NCBI GenBank assembly: GCA_934316545.1
Contig: CAKRDT010000032.1
Location: forward strand, 1-20,442
Origin: an uncultured Agathobacter sp.
GTDB lineage: Bacteria; Bacillota; Clostridia; Lachnospirales; Lachnospiraceae
DNA: 20,442 nt
Reading direction: 5' to 3'
The position numbers and the translations under genes were made by a program. Within the stretch, counting starts at the first letter, position 1, and the number at the start of each line of letters is the position of its first letter. Positions 15,171 through 20,442 of this stretch are shown in pieces. The notes below the pieces were generated by a model. The model did not search any database, was not told where the DNA came from, and was given only the letters and a program-made list of their open reading frames with translations.

Positions 15171-17129
15171 TTATTCTGTTTTCGTATCGGTCTCGCCTTT
15201 TTTTCTGACCGGCTTATGCTCTCCGGTATACTGCGCATTCACTCCTGTAACATCCAGTCCCTCGTTCTTTCCGGTCTTTTTCTCGTCCGGATAGATATTC
15301 ATATACGGGAGAACCTCCTCCAAAATTTCACGCACAATATTCTGTGCAAAATAACTGTGCGACTGATCCGCAACATTCGGCTCGTTTACAACGCAGTAGA
15401 TCACAAGCTGCGGATCATCATAAGGTGCAAAGCCCATAAAGGACACAAGGTATTTGCGGTCCTTACGCGGAATCTTCTGTGCCGTTCCGGTCTTGCCACC
15501 CATGGAATAACCATCAACTTTCGCAGTACCCGCGGTACCTTTGGATACGACATCGTATAAATAGTCTCGGATCTGGTCACTGGTGCTTTCAGAAACCGTC
15601 TGTTTGACTGCTTTAGGCTCAATCGTCGAGATCGTATTGCCGGACGCATCCGTAATCTTCGTCACCAGATGCGGCTGATAATAGGTTCCTCCGTTGATCA
15701 ATGAAGAAAACGCACTCACCATCTGGATCATCGTACAGTTATAATTCTGCCCGAATGCATTCGTTGCAAGGTCAATCGGTTTTATTTCCTCTTCCGTATA
15801 CACAAGGGACGATGTATTTGCCTCACCCGGCAGATCGATTCCTGTCTTCTGCCCGAATCCAAAGATGGACTGATACTCCAGGAAATTTTTCTTGCCGATC
15901 TTGTAGGACATCTGCATGATCGCATCATTGCACGAATCCATAAGCGTCTTTCGTATCGTCTCAACACCGTGTCCGTTACGATTCACGCAGCTGACTCTCT
16001 GACCGCTGAACACCTCTGCGCCATCACACACAAAGGTCATCTTATCATTGATGGTTCCGGTCTCTAGTCCCGATGCTACCGTAAACGGCTTCTGTACCGA
16101 TCCCGGCTCATAGGTTGCGGTCACGCAGTAATTCTGCCACAACCCGTTTAAAATATCCATGGTTTCATCATCGGTCATATTATTCTGTTCTTCTTCCGAA
16201 TACATGGCGTTTAAATCTCTCGGGTTATTTAAGTCAAACTCCGGATAATCCGCCATCGCAAGGACTTCACCATTCTGCGGATTCATGATCACAACCGCTG
16301 TATCGGCGCTTCCGTCCCCTTCATAATAATTATCGCGATAGGCGTCATTGAATTCCTGAATCTTTTTCTCGACGATCGACTGGATACTGGAATCAATGGA
16401 AATCACAAGATTATTTCCGTCCTGCGCCGGAATGACGGTTTTCTCAAAATTACTGTCCGAATTCAGATAACCGTACTCTCTTCCGTTGATACCATTTAAC
16501 GTATCATCATAATAATTTTCAAGACCAATCGTACCGACATTGCCGGAAGAGGTAAAGCCGATCACCGATGCCGCAAGCGACTTATAAGGGTAGTTTCTCT
16601 GGTATTCCTTTTCAAACCAGACCCCCTTGATATTGGGATTGACTTTGTTTCCCTTCTTATCGGTCTTGTCCTCCAGTTCCACAAATTTCTGAATTTCATC
16701 ATAAGGCAGCTTCTTTGCCAATACGATATACCTGCTGTCTTTCTTCTCGGTGGCATATGTATTTAATGCTGCCTCATCCAGTTCCGGGAAGCACTGCACC
16801 AAAGCCTGAATCGTTGGCTGAATATACTCTTCTTTATAGGTCATCTGCGAGCAGTCCAAAATAACATTGTAGACGGCTACACTGGTCGCTAAAACAGTCC
16901 CTGAACGGTCAACGATATCACCTCTCTGATAAGGAATCGTTTTACTGTCATAGGACTGCATGGATAAAACTTTCTTTTCGTATTTGTCTCCGCTTGTGGA
17001 TTCAATATAGGTAAGCACACCGACCAATCCGCAGAGCACCGCCAGAAATGCAGCGAACAGCACGATCAGCTTTGCCCTCATTGTTCGATTGAATTTCTTT
17101 ACAGGTCTCTTTTTCTTTTTTCTTGCCAC
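15171..17129 (-). CDS. ftsI: Class B penicillin-binding protein, divisome FtsI/PbpB-like
   Basis: A 652-aa septal transpeptidase. A highly basic cytoplasmic start is followed by one membrane helix (about 19-41), the pedestal domain (RGDIVDRSG, 69-77; YPYKSLAASVIGFTSSG) and the transpeptidase domain with S344-VQK, S399-CN and K546-TG, all intact. The tail after about residue 610 is charged and low in complexity; there is no PASTA domain, unlike B. subtilis PbpB. The start is GTG at 17129; its AGGAG site overlaps the ftsL stop codon 9 bases upstream, a sign of translational coupling. Position directly after ftsL and the complete KTG favour the vegetative division PBP. Confidence 0.88.
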   Translation of the reverse strand: MARKKKKRPVKKFNRTMRAKLIVLFAAFLAVLCGLVGVLTYIESTSGDKYEKKVLSMQSYDSKTIPYQRGDIVDRSGTVLATSVAVYNVILDCSQMTYKEEYIQPTIQALVQCFPELDEAALNTYATEKKDSRYIVLAKKLPYDEIQKFVELEDKTDKKGNKVNPNIKGVWFEKEYQRNYPYKSLAASVIGFTSSGNVGTIGLENYYDDTLNGINGREYGYLNSDSNFEKTVIPAQDGNNLVISIDSSIQSIVEKKIQEFNDAYRDNYYEGDGSADTAVVIMNPQNGEVLAMADYPEFDLNNPRDLNAMYSEEEQNNMTDDETMDILNGLWQNYCVTATYEPGSVQKPFTVASGLETGTINDKMTFVCDGAEVFSGQRVSCVNRNGHGVETIRKTLMDSCNDAIMQMSYKIGKKNFLEYQSIFGFGQKTGIDLPGEANTSSLVYTEEEIKPIDLATNAFGQNYNCTMIQMVSAFSSLINGGTYYQPHLVTKITDASGNTISTIEPKAVKQTVSESTSDQIRDYLYDVVSKGTAGTAKVDGYSMGGKTGTAQKIPRKDRKYLVSFMGFAPYDDPQLVIYCVVNEPNVADQSHSYFAQNIVREILEEVLPYMNIYPDEKKTGKNEGLDVTGVNAQYTGEHKPVRKKGETDTKTE

Positions 17130-17138
17130 ACTGTACTC

Positions 17139-17609
17139 CTACTGTTTCGGGATGTCACTATACTGATCCATATAGTTATTATTTTCAATTGTATAATATA
17201 CAACCTGATCTTCGGCCGGATAATCCATTCCAAGTTTATTGATTGCAACTTCCTTGATCTGATTGAGATCCACGGATGTAGTTACGCTTTTGTACCGGGC
17301 ATCATTGTCTGCGCGAAGATCCGTCACCTGACTTTCCAGATTCGCGATATTTCTCATACGGCTCGTAATCTGCGACTGCAGATTAACAAAAGATACCGCT
17401 GCCATGGCAATCACAAGTACCCCCGCTGTCAGGAACATCACATATCCCGGGCTCATCTCCATCGCTCTCTGCCGATTTCTCCTTGCGGCATTTCTTCTGT
17501 TTTTGCGATGCTTGGCCTGTTCTAACTCCTCGCGGCTTCTGCGCTGCGGACGAACCGGTGTATCTAATTCACGAACTGTGTTTCCGTTTACATAATAATT
17601 TCTAGTCAT
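17139..17609 (-). CDS. ftsL: Cell division protein FtsL-like
   Basis: A 156-aa bitopic protein. A long Arg/Lys-rich cytoplasmic segment (18-50) precedes a single membrane helix (about 55-76) and a short coiled coil (78-105, NLQSQITSRMRNIANLESQV), then a conserved-looking NKLGMDYP block. FtsL forms a trimer with DivIC and FtsQ/DivIB and activates FtsW/FtsI. Sequence conservation in this family is low; the call rests on topology and on the place between rsmH and ftsI. It starts 22 bases after rsmH, with an AGGGAAG site. Confidence 0.82.
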   Translation of the reverse strand: MTRNYYVNGNTVRELDTPVRPQRRSREELEQAKHRKNRRNAARRNRQRAMEMSPGYVMFLTAGVLVIAMAAVSFVNLQSQITSRMRNIANLESQVTDLRADNDARYKSVTTSVDLNQIKEVAINKLGMDYPAEDQVVYYTIENNNYMDQYSDIPKQ

Positions 17610-17631
17610 ATTCGCTTCCCTGCTTTCCTGT

Positions 17632-18573
17632 TTAATCCGTCACACGCTCAAAGACTCGAAGCTTCGCACTCTTTGACCGGCTGTTCTCTTCTAGTTCCCT
17701 CTCCGAAGGAAGTATCGGTTTCCTTGTTACGACTTGTCCTTTCGACTTTTTCCCACATACACATACCGGGAAATTGCTCGGGCATGTGCAGGGATTCTCA
17801 TTCTTTTTAAATGCGGATTTTACAATGCGGTCCTCCAATGAATGGAATGTAATGATGCAGAATCTTCCGCCATCATTCAAAAGATCGATCATATCATCTA
17901 AATTGTCCCGAAGCACATCAAGTTCATGATTTAACTCAATGCGGATCGCCTGATAGGTTCGTTTCGACGGATGGCCGCCCGTCACCTGTACCTTCATGGG
18001 AATAGCACCTTTGATGATGGCATTGAGTTCACCTGTCGTCTCGATGGGCTTCCTGCTTCTTTCATTTACAATGTGCTTCGCAATATTCTTGGCGAAACGA
18101 TCCTCTCCATAATCCCGGATGATACGAAACAGTTCCATCTCACTGTACTCATTGACGATATCCTTCGCCGTCAGTTTCTGTCGGTCATCCATTCGCATAT
18201 CAAGAGGTGCGTCCTCGCTCCGATAGGTAAATCCCCTCTCCGGCGTATCCAGCTGAAACGATGATACTCCCAGATCCAAAAGGATTCCATCCACTTTTTC
18301 AATCCCCAGACTATGAAGCACGTCTCTCATCTGTGCATAATTGCTTCTTACTATAGTAACTTTATCTTTGTAATCCTTCAGTCGTTCGCCTGCCGCTGCG
18401 ATCGCGTCAGCGTCCTGATCAATTCCGATCAGTCTTCCTGTCGTAAGACGCTTCACAATCTCAAGCGAATGTCCTGCTCCTCCTAAGGTTCCATCAACAT
18501 AGATGCCGTCCGGACGGATATTCAGTTGTTCGATTGTCTCGTTGAGCATTACCGAATAGTGCTTGAATTCCAT
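17632..18573 (-). CDS. rsmH: 16S rRNA m4C1402 methyltransferase RsmH (MraW)
   Basis: A 313-aa SAM-dependent enzyme that N4-methylates C1402 in the ribosomal P site. Motifs: HYSVMLNE at the start, the SAM loop [10 protein letters not shown] (27-36), [10 protein letters not shown] (49-58), [13 protein letters not shown] followed by GFTYR and PLDMRMD, then [14 protein letters not shown], and CxCP-type cysteines near [13 protein letters not shown]. Full length for the family. The ATG at 18573 has an AAAGGATGAG site. It is the second gene of the mraZ operon, behind an unusually structured 97-base gap. Confidence 0.97.
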   Translation of the reverse strand: MEFKHYSVMLNETIEQLNIRPDGIYVDGTLGGAGHSLEIVKRLTTGRLIGIDQDADAIAAAGERLKDYKDKVTIVRSNYAQMRDVLHSLGIEKVDGILLDLGVSSFQLDTPERGFTYRSEDAPLDMRMDDRQKLTAKDIVNEYSEMELFRIIRDYGEDRFAKNIAKHIVNERSRKPIETTGELNAIIKGAIPMKVQVTGGHPSKRTYQAIRIELNHELDVLRDNLDDMIDLLNDGGRFCIITFHSLEDRIVKSAFKKNENPCTCPSNFPVCVCGKKSKGQVVTRKPILPSERELEENSRSKSAKLRVFERVTD

Positions 18574-18600
18574 ATCTCATCCTTTCCTGGTGGCGGAACA

Positions 18601-18666
18601 TCCGACCATGAAAAATCGCTTCGCGATGGTCGGACGCTACATGTTAACCTTCGTAGAAGGTTAACA
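18601..18666. promoter_or_regulatory. Two tandem hairpins between mraZ and rsmH
   Basis: In transcript order, TGTTAACCTTC pairs with GAAGGTTAACA (18666-18642, perfect 11-bp stem, 3-base loop), starting 5 bases after the mraZ stop. A second stem TCCGACCAT/ATGGTCGGA (18634-18601) encloses a small ATCGC-GAA-GCGAT hairpin that is followed by TTTTT. The inner hairpin with its T-run is terminator-like and shares bases with the outer stem, so the two could be alternatives. Attenuation after mraZ is a guess; a small intergenic repeat is the other reading. Confidence 0.6.
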
Positions 18667-18670
18667 CATT

Positions 18671-19102
18671 TTAAATTCCAATTCCGAGATCCGCCATATG
18701 TTCTGCGATCTCATCCATATCGTCAAAATCGCTGTTCTCCTGATAGCGTTCTCTGCTCCAGATTTCAACACGGCTGAACACGCCAACCGATACGACTTCC
18801 TTCTCAATCCCTGCATACTCGCGGAGATTTGCAGGAAGATTAATTCTTCCCTGCTTGTCCACTTCACAGGTTGCTGCACCTGCAAAGAAGAATCTTAAGA
18901 ATTTTCTTGCATCTTTTGAAGTCAGTGGTTTCTCGCGGAGGCTTTCTTCGATACGCTGCCATTCTTCCTGGGAATATACAAACAGACATCCATCCAGACC
19001 CTTGGTCACAACAAATTCGTTGCCAAGCTGCTCTCTGAATTTTGAAGGTACGATCAATCTGCCCTTCGCATCGATGGAATGATTGTATTCACCCATGAAC
19101 AT
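18671..19102 (-). CDS. mraZ: MraZ, DNA-binding regulator of the dcw cluster
   Basis: A 143-aa protein with two AbrB-like MraZ half-domains. The first is [20 protein letters not shown] with [14 protein letters not shown]; the second is [20 protein letters not shown] with [12 protein letters not shown]. Each has the DxKGR/DxQGR core. MraZ forms rings and binds several direct repeats in its own promoter, repressing or activating the dcw operon depending on the species. ATG 19102 is followed closely by another ATG (MFM), with AGGTGAG upstream. Four matching boxes lie at 19187-19233. Confidence 0.96.
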   Translation of the reverse strand: MFMGEYNHSIDAKGRLIVPSKFREQLGNEFVVTKGLDGCLFVYSQEEWQRIEESLREKPLTSKDARKFLRFFFAGAATCEVDKQGRINLPANLREYAGIEKEVVSVGVFSRVEIWSRERYQENSDFDDMDEIAEHMADLGIGI

Positions 19103-19186
19103 GACGCGCTCACCTGCCTTTCTGTCTAATCGATCGTGTGCTCGTTGTCTGCAGGTAAGTTCTCCACATTGTTATCAACTTATCCA

Positions 19187-19233
19187 CCACTTCACACCAC
19201 TATATGGTAAATTTCCGCCACTTTCTACCACCT
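19187..19233 (-). promoter_or_regulatory. MraZ operator: four AAGTGG-type direct repeats
   Basis: On the minus strand the boxes are AGGTGG (19233-19228), AAGTGG (19223-19218), TAGTGG (19202-19197) and AAGTGG (19192-19187). Box starts are 10, 21 and 10 bases apart, so all four face the same side of the helix. They lie just below the -10, from about the transcription start onward. Known MraZ sites are arrays of short GTG(G)-containing repeats with about 10-base period (AAAGTG-type in mycoplasmas, TGGG-type in E. coli). Confidence 0.8.
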
Positions 19234-19240
19234 TGTTTCA

Positions 19241-19269
19241 ATAATACCTCTCATAAGACTAAAAATCAA
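19241..19269 (-). promoter_or_regulatory. Sigma-A promoter of the mraZ operon
   Basis: TTGATT (19269-19264), 17 bases, TATTAT (19246-19241) on the minus strand, leaving a leader of about 130 bases. The first MraZ box starts 7 bases below the -10, so bound MraZ would meet RNA polymerase at the start site. Confidence 0.75.
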
Positions 19270-19380
19270 GATTTTTTCATGGATTTTACGCGGTTTTTTC
19301 TATATATCCAAGATGTTGTGGTATACAGTATTTCACTCAACAAAAAGAACTATTTTGCGCAAAATTCTCATAAAAAACCA

Positions 19381-19424
19381 AAAAGTGGAGGATATTCCCA
19401 CATATGGGTATATCCTCCACTTTT
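19381..19424. terminator. Strong bidirectional terminator after lgt
   Basis: AAAAGTGGAGGATATTCCC (19381-19399) pairs with 19406-19424 at 18 of 19 positions around a 6-base loop. It is flanked by A-runs on one side and T-runs on the other, so it works on both strands. It lies about 20 bases after the lgt stop and separates lgt from the mraZ promoter. Confidence 0.92.
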
Positions 19425-19445
19425 TATATTTTTATCTTACTTCAA

Positions 19446-20336
19446 TTATACTTCGATTGTGGGATCTTCCTCCACTTTCGCTTTCTTTCCGGCACGCACA
19501 TGCCAGATGACGATCCATGCAATCGATACGACTGCAAGCAGTGCCGCAAGCGCCATCGATACCGGATAACCGATTCCCGGAATCAACAGCTGATCCGTGC
19601 GGAGCGATTCAACCCAGAATCGTCCGATTCCGTAGCCTGCCAGATACAAAAGGAACACTTCTCCGTCAAATTTCTTATGCTTCGTAAACAGGATCAGGCA
19701 GATCAAAAGTACCAGATTCCACATCGATTCGTACAAAAATGTCGGATGAACCTGAATATAAGAGATTCCTCCACTCTCTACCACATGGTTCATCAGATCC
19801 GTCGTCACATCCGACGAGCGTACCGCCGAAAGCGGAAGCTGCATGGCAAACAGGCCGTCCGTATAGCCTCCAAAGGCTTCCCGGTTGAAGAAATTTCCCC
19901 AGCGTCCGATGATCTGTCCCAAAACAAGTCCCAGTCCGGCAGTATCGCATAGCAATCCCATCGAAAGCTTTTTTACCTTCGAAAATACAAAGGTGGTAAG
20001 GATCGCCGCGATCACGCCACCATAGATCGCGAGCCCACCCTGACGGATATTAAAGATGCTTAACAGATCATCCTTATAATAATCCCATCGGAATGCAACA
20101 TAGTACAGCCGCGCACCGATCAGTGAACAGACAATTGCGATCATCGCAAGGTCATAATACGTGTCCGGCTTTTGTCCCGTTTTCTTTGCCATCCAGCAGG
20201 CAATACCGAGTCCCGCAAGCATTCCGCAGGCAATCACGATTCCGTAATATGCGATGGAAAAATTGCCTATCATAATATTCTTGCCGACATGATCCAGATA
20301 GATATGCAGATGTGGAAAGTTAATGTTATAATCCAT
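19446..20336 (-). CDS. lgt: Prolipoprotein diacylglyceryl transferase Lgt
   Basis: A 296-aa polytopic membrane enzyme that moves diacylglycerol from phosphatidylglycerol to the lipobox cysteine of prolipoproteins. About seven hydrophobic helices are seen. Family marks: the GLAIYGG region (101-107), the Lgt signature GQIIGRWGNFFNREAFGG (140-157) with the essential Arg, HPTFLYES, and GRFWVESLRTDQL. The ATG at 20336 follows AAAGGAGT at 7 bases. It is not part of the division operon (a terminator follows). The foldback-family arm begins about 35 bases above its start codon, so its promoter must lie in or beyond that repeat, or in the few AT-rich bases between. Confidence 0.97.
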   Translation of the reverse strand: MDYNINFPHLHIYLDHVGKNIMIGNFSIAYYGIVIACGMLAGLGIACWMAKKTGQKPDTYYDLAMIAIVCSLIGARLYYVAFRWDYYKDDLLSIFNIRQGGLAIYGGVIAAILTTFVFSKVKKLSMGLLCDTAGLGLVLGQIIGRWGNFFNREAFGGYTDGLFAMQLPLSAVRSSDVTTDLMNHVVESGGISYIQVHPTFLYESMWNLVLLICLILFTKHKKFDGEVFLLYLAGYGIGRFWVESLRTDQLLIPGIGYPVSMALAALLAVVSIAWIVIWHVRAGKKAKVEEDPTIEV

Positions 20337-20370
20337 GATTCATACTCCTTTTATATTGATTCCTATATAA

Positions 20371-20442
20371 GCGATTGCGAAACTCCTGTGGCGGCGTGCT
20401 CCGGCTGGGCTGACCCGGTGGCGGGCTTCTACGCTGAACACG
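20371..20442. repeat. Arm of the foldback repeat family at the window's right edge
   Basis: 20375-20442 is the exact reverse complement of 10-77 (68 of 68). Its inner end reads as the same arm type (CGTGTTCA-) as 7533-7602, not the other arm, so the copies at the two edges point outward in opposite orientations. The window stops inside it. Confidence 0.85.

Noticed and set aside
1..20442. CRISPR array, tRNA or rRNA genes, insertion sequence with transposase, prophage genes
   Set aside because: No short regularly spaced repeats, cloverleaf-like or rRNA-like sequence, and no transposase or phage protein among the frames read.

Overview
The window reads as a chromosomal segment of a spore-forming, probably motile Firmicute. 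Lachnospiraceae (Roseburia/Agathobacter-like) is my best guess. The grounds are a Gram-positive division/cell-wall (dcw) cluster with B. subtilis-like order, a spoIIGA-sigE sporulation pair behind ftsZ, a methyl-accepting chemotaxis protein, an SLH-anchored CAP protein, and moderate GC with AT-rich intergenic regions. The family name is inference; no rRNA or tRNA is present. Every convincing gene is on the minus strand, so transcription runs from high to low coordinates.

In transcription order: lgt (lipoprotein maturation) ends at a strong intrinsic terminator. A new promoter carrying four helically phased MraZ-type boxes then starts mraZ-rsmH-ftsL-PBP-PBP-murD-ftsW-ftsQ. A second promoter with identical -35 and -10 hexamers starts ftsZ. 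A Spo0A-type promoter follows ftsZ and drives spoIIGA, whose start is probably a rare ATT codon. spoIIGA is separated from sigE by a ~555-bp foldback element. Beyond sigE lie three separately organised genes: a beta-CASP metallo-beta-lactamase RNase-like protein, a secreted CAP/SLH protein, and a chemotaxis receptor.

Functionally the first 13 kb makes septal peptidoglycan and the Z-ring, then links to the mother-cell sigma factor of sporulation (SpoIIGA cleaves pro-sigma-E). mraY and murG, usual members of such clusters, are missing, and so is sigG after sigE.

The most unusual object is the foldback element at about 7061-7615. Almost its whole length is one nested imperfect palindrome centred near 7337, with 63-bp outer arms matching at 58 positions. 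The two window ends carry arms of the same family: positions 10-77 and 20375-20442 are identical 68-bp inverted copies. The two arms of the internal copy resemble each other much more than either resembles the edge copies, which points to concerted or compensatory change that preserves the fold. I recognise no transposase, recombinase or credible protein in it.
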